NCBI GenBank assembly: GCA_964520785.1
Contig: CAZFQG010000085.1
Coordinates: forward strand, 1-25,145
Source: CAZFQG01 sp964520785
GTDB taxonomy: Bacteria > Planctomycetota > Planctomycetia > Pirellulales > Thermoguttaceae
Length of the DNA stretch: 25,145 bases
Direction of reading: 5' to 3'
Translations under genes and position numbers: made by a program
The notes under the pieces: model-generated
Database searches by the model: none
The model's input: only the letters and a program-made list of their open reading frames with translations
Told to the model about the DNA's origin: nothing
In this document: one piece after another, positions 14,131 to 21,555 of the stretch
How the letters are laid out: every line of letters starts with the position of its first letter
Numbering within the stretch: the first letter of the stretch is position 1

Positions 14131-15942
14131 CTACCGGCGGTACTTCTCGGACAGTCCCAGGCGCTCGACGACCAGCGCCACCGGCGACGGGGCGTCCTTG
14201 GTCCGCTTGTCCCGTTCGGCCACCTCTTCGATCGCGGCGAACAAGTGGTGGCAGGCCTCCTCATAGGAAACCCCCGTCAGCTCGCTGATGAGCCGCGTTC
14301 CCCGATCCAGAAGCTTCTTATTGGACGTCTCCACCCAAGCCATCCAGTTACCGACGACGCGGCCCATCCGGGCCATCGTCGCCGTGGAGATGGTGTTCGC
14401 GACGAGCTTCACGGCGAGCCGCTCCCATAGCCGCAGCGGCGAGGCCGGGAATTCACACGGGACATGAAAGAGGGGGTCGATTTCCAGAAGAGGCGCGTCA
14501 ATATCGATGATTATTGCCGCGTGCTGGGTGAAATCGGCCGCATGCTCCGCGACGCCTCGAAAAAAGTCGCTTTCGGTGCTTCCCTCCAGGAGAGCCTCCT
14601 TCCCCACGAGAATGGCGACGAGCGCGGCGAACGGGGCGTCGTGCCGGGAGGGATCGTCCTCGTTGCCGATACGGAACTTGTATATTTCCTCATTGTCGAG
14701 CTTCGGCGGGTTGGCGCGAAGGACGGCCGGGGCGTCGAGTTCGTCATACTTCGGCGGCGTCCAATCGAGCCCCCGCGGTTCGCGGCGAAGGAGATCGTGC
14801 CAGGCACCGACCGTGTCGCGCAGGGGGTTCTTCACGAAGGCCCAGGACCGTGCGGAGACCGTGTCGTCGCACTTGCGGAAGGGGGGCAGGCGGAAGGTGG
14901 GGGCGCGCTCGGTAGTGTCGGTGAGAACATCCAGAAGAAACTCGTCGGCCATGTAGGTGATTAGTCCGCCGTGTTCATAGACCTGCTCTTCAAGCCGTAC
15001 CGCGCCGGCCAGCGCGTTTAGGGCCGCGTCCGACTCTAGTTGATCGAGCAATATCTCGAACAGAAAAGCATAACTGGCCGGTTCGCGGAGAACGACGCCC
15101 AGCACGCACAACTCCTCCGCCGAGAGATACCGCGCAAGAACATTCGCCAGCGCCGATTCCAGCGCGGCGCCGACGATGAGCAGTTCCGCCGTCGTCGCCT
15201 GCATTCGGGTGGAACCGGCGACCGTCATCGGACCGCTGGCAAGATCGAGCTTCGTGATCCGGTCGTCCTCGATCACCTCGCGGGAACGCTCGACATGCTC
15301 GACCAAGACGGCGGAGGGGTTGTTGTAGACGAAAAAGACCGATGCGCCGACCTCGACCCCTTTCCAGGCGGTTCCGATGACGAACGGCGTTTCTCCCCCT
15401 TCCGTGATCGCCACGACAACATCCCCCTTGCCCACCCCGGCGGAACCCAGTTGATATTCCCCGAAACTCGGAAAATCCTCAAACCCCTCCACGGAACGGA
15501 TCAGTGCGTGGTCACCGCCGGCCATAACGCTGAACGTGGCGTCCTCGCGATCGGGCAATTTCGCCATGATTTTCGGCTGATTTTTCTTGCACTCCTGCCA
15601 GAACCGCCGCCAGGCGGCCTCCAGGAGAATGCTTAAACGGCCGGTCGCCCCGCAGCCCGTGAAAAAGACCCGGTTGCCGGATTCCACGCCCCGGACGATT
15701 TCCGCGACGAGTTTCGCGAATTCCGGACTACGCAGCACGTCGTTCGCGCGGTCCAGGACTTCTCGGTCGACCGATTGCATCATCCTCAGCCCGGCGGCGA
15801 GGTCCTTCTGAATCGTCCACGAGAGCATGGCCGTTTTCGGATGGGAAGACTCCGTCGGCAGGGCTCCAAGGCGGAAGGCCGTTTCTTCGCGAAGGAAATG
15901 CTCGGCCCTGGCCTTCGCGGAGGAGGGTAAAGGAGCGGTCAT
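14131..15942 (-). CDS. Double-SIS protein of the glucokinase regulatory protein / MurQ family
   Basis: This is a 603-residue protein. The first SIS domain has FFTGCGATGRLSILLE (GCG at 96-98), MAGGDHALIRSVEGFED (Glu-Asp at 155-156), ITEGGETPFVIG (about 179-190) and VAGSTRMQATTAEL (241-254). These correspond to conserved blocks of MurNAc-6-phosphate etherase and of GKRP. A second SIS-like region follows, with GLITYMADEFLLDVLTD. The C-terminus (516-547) reads NTISTATMARMGRVVGNWMA and continues WVETSNKKLL, matching the lid helices of both families. At about 600 residues it is twice MurQ length and equals GKRP. The Glu that acts in MurQ (in its DASEC segment) seems to be replaced here, which argues for sugar-phosphate sensing rather than etherase activity. 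The ATG at 15942 follows the upstream stop by 37 bases; a GTG at 15993 would overlap that gene. Confidence 0.8.
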   Translation of the reverse strand: MTAPLPSSAKARAEHFLREETAFRLGALPTESSHPKTAMLSWTIQKDLAAGLRMMQSVDREVLDRANDVLRSPEFAKLVAEIVRGVESGNRVFFTGCGATGRLSILLEAAWRRFWQECKKNQPKIMAKLPDREDATFSVMAGGDHALIRSVEGFEDFPSFGEYQLGSAGVGKGDVVVAITEGGETPFVIGTAWKGVEVGASVFFVYNNPSAVLVEHVERSREVIEDDRITKLDLASGPMTVAGSTRMQATTAELLIVGAALESALANVLARYLSAEELCVLGVVLREPASYAFLFEILLDQLESDAALNALAGAVRLEEQVYEHGGLITYMADEFLLDVLTDTTERAPTFRLPPFRKCDDTVSARSWAFVKNPLRDTVGAWHDLLRREPRGLDWTPPKYDELDAPAVLRANPPKLDNEEIYKFRIGNEDDPSRHDAPFAALVAILVGKEALLEGSTESDFFRGVAEHAADFTQHAAIIIDIDAPLLEIDPLFHVPCEFPASPLRLWERLAVKLVANTISTATMARMGRVVGNWMAWVETSNKKLLDRGTRLISELTGVSYEEACHHLFAAIEEVAERDKRTKDAPSPVALVVERLGLSEKYRR

Positions 15943-15979
15943 GGTTTCAGCTCTCGAATAGCGGTCGATTCCAATTCCG

Positions 15980-17374
15980 TCAGGTTCCTGCACGCGGTGG
16001 CCGTGAAACCGTGATTTCCGCCACCCAGAGCCCCTTTCCCGGCGTCCGCAGCCGTACCGAATCTCCGGCGGGCAAGGTCTTCGGTTCGCTCCATCCGCCC
16101 TTCTCCAGGTCGTACCAACGGACGTTCGCGGGCGTTTTCGAAACCTTCAACACCACGTCACCCCCATCCGGAAAGAAGACCGCGCAGTACTCGCCCTCCC
16201 GGGCCAGGCAATAGGCCTCGTTATCCGCGCATTCCTCGAGCATGTCCGGGCGTGGTTCGCAACGTACGATGTCGATCGCATCGGTCACTTCCCGGGCACT
16301 TTGTATCATCCGCAGGGCCCTGGGACTGGAGCCGATGCCTGAATCCGGTCGATGGAACCGGGCAGAGGCGCAGCCGGCGAAGATGCTCCGCCAGAATCGC
16401 TCGATGCCGTCCTTCGTGGTACCGAAACGGCCCCCATCCGCCCCGTAGATTTTGACGTTGTTCATCGGTCTGGGGTTCTCCGCGAGGCGGCGGCGCTGCG
16501 CGAGGGCGTTGTCGTAGTGGGTCTGGCCGGAGCGGTGGTTGTTCTGCGAGATATCGACGAACGAATAGGTCTCGGGATGGTCGAACGTGTTGTTGTGCAT
16601 GGTGTGATCGAGATTCCACGGATCCCACATTTCGGTCGTTTCCACCCGTTTGCCCGCCTCTGCCGCCTTGTTCTTGATGAACTCGGACCAGTAAGCGCCC
16701 CATTTGGGCGTAACACTCGTTTCGTTGTCCATGCAATAGAGGACGTGGTCATACTTAAGGCTATGCTGGAGCATCTTCTCGACGAACAGCTCCTGATACG
16801 GCAACACCGTCTTGAGGTCTTTGGCGCCGGGAACCGATCGGAAGAAGTCATTCTTCGTCTGGGTCGGATGCGAATCCACCTTCAGCGGAAGGCCGGACTC
16901 CTCGCGCGAGTAGTTCACGTTATTGCCGGGGCGGAACGGGTTCCGGTCCCACCGGTCTTGATAATAGTCGAACGTCGCCCAAACCTCGATCTGGACGATG
17001 ATCTCGCGCTTCGCCGTCTCCCGCAGGAATCGCTCGAACCGGTCCCAGAACTCCGGATCCCACTTGTTCAGGTCGTAGCGGTCCCCGGTCTTCGCGTTGG
17101 GCATGGCGTTCCCCTCGTCCCGCCAGCTCATCGTACACCGGACGTAGTTACCGCCGGCCTCGGCAATGGCATCAAGCTCGTTCTCAACGTTCGGCACCTG
17201 AAAGAGGTTGTCCTCGGAAGAACCTCCGAGAAGCAGAACCGGCCTGCCGCCGTATTGCCAGTAGTAGGGGTTCTCTTCATACGGGCGAATCCGGGCATCC
17301 GGTTTGGCGGCCGCGACCTGGAAATGGCATAAGAGCAATGCGGTGAAGAAGAACAAACTCGTAACGGATTTCAT
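15980..17374 (-). CDS. Secreted glycoside hydrolase-like protein (GH-A-type barrel plus C-terminal sandwich)
   Basis: This 464-residue protein has a signal peptide (MKSVTSLFFFTALLLCHFQV, cleavage after AAA, about residue 23). The mature part opens RIRPYEENPYYWQYGGRPVL and continues LLGGSSEDNLF, the start of a family common in planctomycetes and related phyla that resembles DUF4038/GH140-type glycosidases. Barrel strands include NYVRCTMSWRDEG, IIVQIEVWATFDYY and HVLYCMDNETS, where Glu218 fits the acid/base of clan GH-A. The position where the nucleophile Glu is expected reads IYGADGGRFG (Asp313). The last 90 residues (AVFFPDGGDVVLKVSKTPAN onward) form a small beta-sandwich of the 'collagen-binding' type. 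AAAGGAG precedes the ATG at good spacing. No substrate can be assigned. Confidence 0.75.
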   Translation of the reverse strand: MKSVTSLFFFTALLLCHFQVAAAKPDARIRPYEENPYYWQYGGRPVLLLGGSSEDNLFQVPNVENELDAIAEAGGNYVRCTMSWRDEGNAMPNAKTGDRYDLNKWDPEFWDRFERFLRETAKREIIVQIEVWATFDYYQDRWDRNPFRPGNNVNYSREESGLPLKVDSHPTQTKNDFFRSVPGAKDLKTVLPYQELFVEKMLQHSLKYDHVLYCMDNETSVTPKWGAYWSEFIKNKAAEAGKRVETTEMWDPWNLDHTMHNNTFDHPETYSFVDISQNNHRSGQTHYDNALAQRRRLAENPRPMNNVKIYGADGGRFGTTKDGIERFWRSIFAGCASARFHRPDSGIGSSPRALRMIQSAREVTDAIDIVRCEPRPDMLEECADNEAYCLAREGEYCAVFFPDGGDVVLKVSKTPANVRWYDLEKGGWSEPKTLPAGDSVRLRTPGKGLWVAEITVSRPPRAGT

Positions 17375-17449
17375 TGAAGACCTCTCCTTTGAAGCAATGA
17401 GTGGTTTTTTTTACGCGGTTCGTCGTTCGAGTATTCCAAAGACGCTCCC

Positions 17450-18496
17450 TCACGCCACCTGAAACCGTTCTACCTTCTTCCGGTCGACGCGGATGCCCAA
17501 GCCGGGGCCTTGGGGGACGGCGACCATACCGTCGCTGACGTCGAACGGTTCGGTGAGGACGGCTCGGTCCAGCGATTCGTGGGGCGTTTCGTTATGGAAG
17601 GTAAAAGCGGGGGTACACGCGGCGACTTGCAGCATCGCGGCGGTCGCGAGCCCTAGTGAACGGCTTTGAGCCAGGCATGCCGCCGCGCCGGCCGCCTCGG
17701 CAACGGCCGCGGACTTTCGGCTGGGAAGGATTCCTCCCACCCGCTGCAGGTCGATGACCACGAGGCCGGAAGTCTCCCTACCGACGGCGTGCAGGACGTC
17801 CCGGGGACGGCGGATGCAACGGCGCGCCGCCAACGGGACCATCGTACGGCGCTGCAGCGGCTGGAGTTCGGCCGGATCGTTCGCCGGCACCGGATCGACG
17901 AGGAACTCCACGGCTCCTTGCTCCAACAAGGAGCAGAGTTCCGCCGCCGTTTCGATGTCGTACCGTTCTTGAGCGTCCAACCTCAGCTCGATACGCGTCC
18001 CGGCATTCTCGCGAATCCGTCGGGACAGGGCAACATCCCGGTCCAAGTCCCCACTCGCCGGGACGACCAGAGAATGGAATCCTTGATCGGCCAGTTGCCG
18101 CGTAAGGTGGACCGTCTCGTCGTCCGACGCGGCTTCCACGCGGAGCGCCACCGGAATCCGCCGCCGGTAGGCCCCGCCCATGAGGTGGGATAACGGCTGA
18201 TCAAGGACGCGTCCCACCAGATCCCACGATGCCATCTCCATCGCGCAGCGAAGGGGCGGATCGGCGAAAAGCTCCCAGGTTAGCAGCTCCTCGACGTCGA
18301 AGACGCTCCGTCCGGTAACGGCCGGCAGGATCGCGTCGCGCCGAGCGGAGGTTTCCGTCACGCGCCACGAACAGGCCGCTTCCCCCCAGCCCTCCACCGC
18401 GTGTTCGTCCACCAGACGCACGATCAGGGTACGTCCCGGGGCCGAGGGAACCTCGAGCAAGAAAAAATCCAGATCGTTGATAGCGGCCGATCTCAC
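17450..18496 (-). CDS. Enolase-superfamily (mandelate racemase / muconate lactonizing-like) protein, catalytic residues lost
   Basis: This 348-residue protein has the two-part fold of the superfamily: an N-terminal capping domain with AMEMASWDLVGRVLDQPLSH and LMGG, and a C-terminal barrel with LRLDAQERY and VVIDLQRVGGI. The residues that normally do chemistry are mostly missing. The KxK motif reads LVVPASG, the second metal ligand motif (EQP) reads VDP, the third (DES) reads AARRC, and the late His/Glu motif reads CLAQSRSLG. Only the first metal Asp and the Asp of VVIDL remain. It may therefore be non-catalytic. I chose the GTG at 18496 because it overlaps the ispH stop (GTGA) and has AAGGAGG about 9 bases upstream. 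A start at 18583 would lie inside ispH. Translation is coupled to ispH. Confidence 0.78.
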   Translation of the reverse strand: MRSAAINDLDFFLLEVPSAPGRTLIVRLVDEHAVEGWGEAACSWRVTETSARRDAILPAVTGRSVFDVEELLTWELFADPPLRCAMEMASWDLVGRVLDQPLSHLMGGAYRRRIPVALRVEAASDDETVHLTRQLADQGFHSLVVPASGDLDRDVALSRRIRENAGTRIELRLDAQERYDIETAAELCSLLEQGAVEFLVDPVPANDPAELQPLQRRTMVPLAARRCIRRPRDVLHAVGRETSGLVVIDLQRVGGILPSRKSAAVAEAAGAAACLAQSRSLGLATAAMLQVAACTPAFTFHNETPHESLDRAVLTEPFDVSDGMVAVPQGPGLGIRVDRKKVERFQVA

Positions 18497-19458
18497 GAAC
18501 CGTCCTCCTTTTCTCGTGCCGAAGTCCTCGGGCCGCGCGGCCCCATTTCCGGCAACTTGAATCGCATCTCCTCCTCCTCGCACGTGCGTCGCGTTTCGAC
18601 GGTCGATTCAAACCGCGCAATGAGTTTGTCCACGCACGCGCCGACGACGTATTCCGGGGCGCTGGCGCCGGCCGTCACCACGACGGTGTCGCCCTGACTG
18701 AACCGCTCGTAGACGATGTCATCCGGCCCATCGACCAGGTAAGCCTGAGAGCCGCACTCCCGAGCGATCTCCGCCAGCCGTTTACTATTAGAACTGTTCC
18801 GGCTTCCCACCACCAGTACCACGTCCGCCTCGGGGGCTATTTGACGCACGGCGGTCTGGCGGTTGTACGTGGCGTAGCAGATGTCTTGCGTCGGCGGCCC
18901 GACGATTCCGGGAAAACGCGATTCGAGTCGTTTGACGATCCGCCGCGCATCGATGATCGAGAGGGTCGTTTGCGTTAGATAGGCGGTACGTTCCGTCGGT
19001 GGTTCGGACAGGTTCTCCACGTCCTGCTCACTGCGGACCAATATGATCGCGTCCGGTGCCTCCCCCATCGTTCCGACCACCTCGTCGTGCCCCTCGTGGC
19101 CGATGAGAAAAACCGTACGACCTTCGCCGGCAAGACGAATCGCCTCCGCGTGGACTTTCGTCACCAGAGGACACGTCGCGTCGATTGCTCGAAGCCCCTG
19201 CGCCTCGGACTCGGCACGGACCGCCGGAGATACCCCGTGGGCCGAATAGAGCAATACGGAGCCACTGGGCACCTTATCGAGAGACTCAACGAAGACCGCG
19301 CCTTTCTTCAGAAACTCATCCACCACCCAGCGGTTATGCACGATTTCGTGATAGACGTAGACAGGGGGACCGAATCGGCTCAGCGCCAAATCGAGCGACT
19401 GTACCGCCCGGTTCACGCCGGCACAAAACCCGCGGGGCTCAAGGAGGATGATGCGCAT
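18493..19458 (-). CDS. ispH: 4-hydroxy-3-methylbut-2-enyl diphosphate reductase
   Basis: The last MEP-pathway enzyme is an iron-sulfur protein that reduces HMBPP to IPP and DMAPP in the cytoplasm. The 321 residues contain every expected element: EPRGFCAGV (first cluster Cys), YVYHEIVHNRWVV and YSAHGVSP (substrate His residues), IDATCPLVTKV (second Cys), GHEGHDEVVGTMGE with the proton-donating Glu, LTQTTLS with the conserved Thr, DICYATYNRQ (third Cys), RNSSNSKRL and VTAGASAPE. It should be active. The polar C-terminal tail (GPRGPRTSAREKEDGS) encodes the ribosome-binding site of the next gene. MRIILLEPRGFCAGV is the standard start, although no Shine-Dalgarno is obvious. serC lies 126 bases upstream on the same strand. 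Confidence 0.97.
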   Translation of the reverse strand: MRIILLEPRGFCAGVNRAVQSLDLALSRFGPPVYVYHEIVHNRWVVDEFLKKGAVFVESLDKVPSGSVLLYSAHGVSPAVRAESEAQGLRAIDATCPLVTKVHAEAIRLAGEGRTVFLIGHEGHDEVVGTMGEAPDAIILVRSEQDVENLSEPPTERTAYLTQTTLSIIDARRIVKRLESRFPGIVGPPTQDICYATYNRQTAVRQIAPEADVVLVVGSRNSSNSKRLAEIARECGSQAYLVDGPDDIVYERFSQGDTVVVTAGASAPEYVVGACVDKLIARFESTVETRRTCEEEEMRFKLPEMGPRGPRTSAREKEDGS

Positions 19459-19518
19459 GGAAAGAAAGAAGGGTGTCGCGGAGAATCATGGCGGCGAACC
19501 GGCCGCCGACAAGCCCGC

Positions 19519-19543
19519 GCACCGACGGATCGTTCGCCGGTGC
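19519..19543 (-). promoter_or_regulatory. Hairpin between serC and ispH
   Basis: On the minus strand GCACCGGCG and CGTCGGTGC form a 9-base stem with one G-U pair and a 7-base loop. It lies between the two genes and has no T-run after it, so mRNA processing or partial termination is as likely as full termination. Confidence 0.35.
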
Positions 19544-19584
19544 ACGGGCGGCGCGGTGATTGAAAAACCGGATTCGGGGGCGTG

Positions 19585-20679
19585 TTACTCGTTAGCCTGT
19601 TGGAATTCGCCCATGAACTCCGCCAGCAGTCGGCACCCCTCGACCGGCATGGCGTTGTAAATGGATGCACGGCATCCGCCGACGCTGCGGTGGCCCTTGA
19701 GATTGACCAGGTCGCGTTTCGCCGCTTCGGCGAGGAACTTATCTTGCAACGCTTCTCCGGGAAGCCGGAACGCGATGTTCATCAAGGACCGGCTCTCCGG
19801 CTCGGCGTGGCATTCATAGAACCCCGCGGAACCATCGATGACGTCATAAATCAGTTTTGACTTCATCCGATTCTGCTCCAGCATCTTGTCCAGTCCGCCG
19901 ATCTCGTCGAGAAGCCAATCCGTAACGAGCTTCACGACGTAAACGGCAAAGACCGGGGGGGTGTTCAACAGGGACTTCTCTTTGGCCAGCACCGAATAGC
20001 TGAGCATCGAGGGCAGATCGCCGGGGCACTTCTCGATCATATCGTCGCGGATGATCACGATCGTCACGCCGGCCGGCCCCGCATTCTTCTGGGCACAGGC
20101 GTAGTACAGCGCGTACTTGTCGATGGGGACGGGCCGGCAGAGGATATCGCTGGACGCGTCGCAAACGAGGGGCACGTCACCGACGTCCGGCTCGGCGGCG
20201 AATTGGACGCCCTGGATGGTCTCGTTCGAGGTGAAATAGGCGTATGGCGCGGCCGAGTTCAACGAAAGCTCCCCGGCCGACGGAACGCGGTTGAAGTTGG
20301 AGCCGCCGCCATCAAAGGCAATTTGGACCGGACCCTGGGTTTTTGCCTCCGGGGCCGCCTTCTTCGACCAGGAACCGGTTACGATGTAGTCCGCCGCCGT
20401 CGCCGATCCACGAAGGAAATTCATCGGGATCATCGCGAACTGCAACTGAGCCCCGCCCTGCAAGAACAGAACTTGGTAATTATCCGGAATCCGCAAGAGC
20501 TTCCGAAGATTCGACTCCGCCGTTTCGATGATCGATACGAAGTCCTTCGACCGGTGACTAATCTCCAGAATGGATTGCCCCACGCCGGGGAGCGACACAA
20601 GATCGTGCTGGGCCGCCTCCAATACCGGCAACGGAAGCATGGCCGGGCCGGGCGAGAAATTGAAAACGCGTTTCGTCAT
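19585..20679 (-). CDS. serC: Phosphoserine aminotransferase
   Basis: SerC is the PLP enzyme of the phosphorylated serine pathway: it transaminates 3-phosphohydroxypyruvate with glutamate to give O-phosphoserine, and it also serves pyridoxine synthesis in many bacteria. The 364 residues match the family. RVFNFSPGPAMLPLPVLEAA is the typical start. SILEISHRSKDFVSI, LFLQGGAQLQFAMIPMN and VCDASSDILCRPV (Asp for the pyridine nitrogen) follow in order, and YYACAQKNAGPAGVTIVI contains the Schiff-base Lys. The C-terminal domain has GHRSVGGCRASIYNAMP, which binds substrate phosphate and carboxylate. AGGAAGG precedes the ATG. It is the first well-supported gene of a leftward cluster with ispH. Confidence 0.96.
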   Translation of the reverse strand: MTKRVFNFSPGPAMLPLPVLEAAQHDLVSLPGVGQSILEISHRSKDFVSIIETAESNLRKLLRIPDNYQVLFLQGGAQLQFAMIPMNFLRGSATAADYIVTGSWSKKAAPEAKTQGPVQIAFDGGGSNFNRVPSAGELSLNSAAPYAYFTSNETIQGVQFAAEPDVGDVPLVCDASSDILCRPVPIDKYALYYACAQKNAGPAGVTIVIIRDDMIEKCPGDLPSMLSYSVLAKEKSLLNTPPVFAVYVVKLVTDWLLDEIGGLDKMLEQNRMKSKLIYDVIDGSAGFYECHAEPESRSLMNIAFRLPGEALQDKFLAEAAKRDLVNLKGHRSVGGCRASIYNAMPVEGCRLLAEFMGEFQQANE

Positions 20680-20737
20680 ATTTCCTTCCTAAAAACGACT
20701 GAGATGTGGATGGTCCGGGACACTCCCGAAAGACAAA

Positions 20738-20863
20738 TCACTTATCGAGCGGTACCGCGGTCCTCGGTCTTCGCGATTCCGACGTGTTGCGCCACGTGGT
20801 CTTTCCAAAAGGCTCCGTCTTTCCGCCGACGATGTAAACAAACCGGTTAAGTTTACCTTTCAT
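20738..20863 (-). CDS. Possible 41-residue small protein upstream of serC
   Basis: A short frame reads MKGKLNRFVYIVGGKTEPFG and then a basic second half ending PRTAVPLDK. It ends 58 bases before the serC start. It is strongly basic with one short hydrophobic patch (RFVYIVGG). AAAGGAA lies directly before the ATG, too close for an ideal ribosome-binding site. A candidate serC promoter would place transcription inside this frame, so the two readings compete. I recognise no family. It could be a leader peptide, a small gene or chance. Confidence 0.25.
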   Translation of the reverse strand: MKGKLNRFVYIVGGKTEPFGKTTWRNTSESRRPRTAVPLDK

Positions 20864-20878
20864 TTCCTTTCTGCTCAA
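20850..20878 (-). promoter_or_regulatory. Candidate promoter for serC
   Basis: On the minus strand TTGAGC (20878-20873), 17 bases, TAAACT (20855-20850), with 4 of 6 matches in each hexamer. It would give a leader of about 165 bases before serC. If it is right, the small frame at 20738-20863 would lose its start codon. Confidence 0.3.
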
Positions 20879-20929
20879 CCACCGCGGACCCGGTGTTTCT
20901 CCTCATCGGCGCAAACATCGCTACTCACG

Positions 20930-20958
20930 TTGTTGTAGATCACCCCTTAGGCTATAAT
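20930..20958 (+). promoter_or_regulatory. Strong promoter for ispF, near-leaderless
   Basis: TTGTTG (20930-20935), exactly 17 bases, and a perfect TATAAT (20953-20958). Transcription should begin about 20964-20966, only 3-5 bases before the ATG at 20969. No Shine-Dalgarno is present in that stretch. Confidence 0.6.
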
Positions 20959-20968
20959 CCGCGCCATC

Positions 20969-21481
20969 ATGGACGCACTCATTAACCTTCGCATCGGGAT
21001 CGGACACGATACCCATCGTTTGGGTCCCGGAGGGGATATTATTTTGGGTGGTGTTAAAATCCCCTATGATAGTCACCTCATTGGACACAGCGATGCCGAT
21101 GTATTACTCCACGCCATTACGGATGCGATACTCGGAGCCCTCGGTCTGGGGGATATCGGACAGCACTTTCCCGATACCGAGGAAGTGAATCGAGGCCGGG
21201 ACTCCGCAGAAATCCTGTCGGAGGTAGTCGAAGTTACCCGTGCGGGTGGGTGGGAAGTTCAAAACCTCGATTGTATCGTGTTCGCGGAGCGTCTGAAAAT
21301 CGCCCACCACAGGGCGGAAATCCGTGTACGAATCGCCGAACTGATCCTCGTTCCGCCCAGTGCAGTGAATGTGAAGGGGAAAACGGGGGAAGGGATGGGA
21401 CCAGTCGGACGAGAAGAGGTTATCTCCGCCGAATGCGTCATCCTGATGCGACGCCGAGACGGTCCCTCACGAGGACCGTGA
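20969..21481 (+). CDS. ispF: 2-C-methyl-D-erythritol 2,4-cyclodiphosphate synthase
   Basis: This is the fifth MEP-pathway enzyme, a trimer that cyclises CDP-ME 2-phosphate to MEcPP with release of CMP. The 170 residues contain RIGIGHDTHRLGPGGDIILG (metal ligands Asp14 and His16), LIGHSDADVLLHAITDAILG (third ligand His48), GDIGQHFPDT, and NVKGKTGEGMGPVGREE, which holds the cytidine site; the usual KATTxE form is slightly changed to KGKTGE. All metal ligands are present, so it should be active. The extra tail RRRDGPSRGP is short. The ATG sits almost on the predicted transcription start. cysS follows after 74 bases, a common neighbour of ispF. Confidence 0.96.
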   Translation: MDALINLRIGIGHDTHRLGPGGDIILGGVKIPYDSHLIGHSDADVLLHAITDAILGALGLGDIGQHFPDTEEVNRGRDSAEILSEVVEVTRAGGWEVQNLDCIVFAERLKIAHHRAEIRVRIAELILVPPSAVNVKGKTGEGMGPVGREEVISAECVILMRRRDGPSRGP

Positions 21482-21555
21482 AATCGCTCGCCGCCGCGCC
21501 GATACCCGCTCCAATTCCATGGACTAACGCACAACATAAGCCGAGTACCTCAGTC

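Noticed and set aside
16352..17332. A 326-codon plus-strand open frame opposite the glycosidase-like gene
   Set aside because: The minus-strand protein has a signal peptide, a good ribosome-binding site and family motifs. The plus frame has none of these.
17401..17412. The T-run at 17404-17412 as a terminator
   Set aside because: The T-run is on the plus strand, where no gene ends nearby. On the minus strand, which carries the genes, it is an A-run, and no stem precedes it.
18497..18583. A longer start for the enolase-superfamily gene at 18583
   Set aside because: The extra 29 residues would come from antiframe ispH sequence. The GTG at 18496 has AAGGAGG in front and the GTGA overlap.
21250..21555. 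An upstream in-frame extension of cysS at 21250
   Set aside because: This stretch lies inside ispF in another frame. Cysteinyl-tRNA synthetases begin close to MLRVYNTL.
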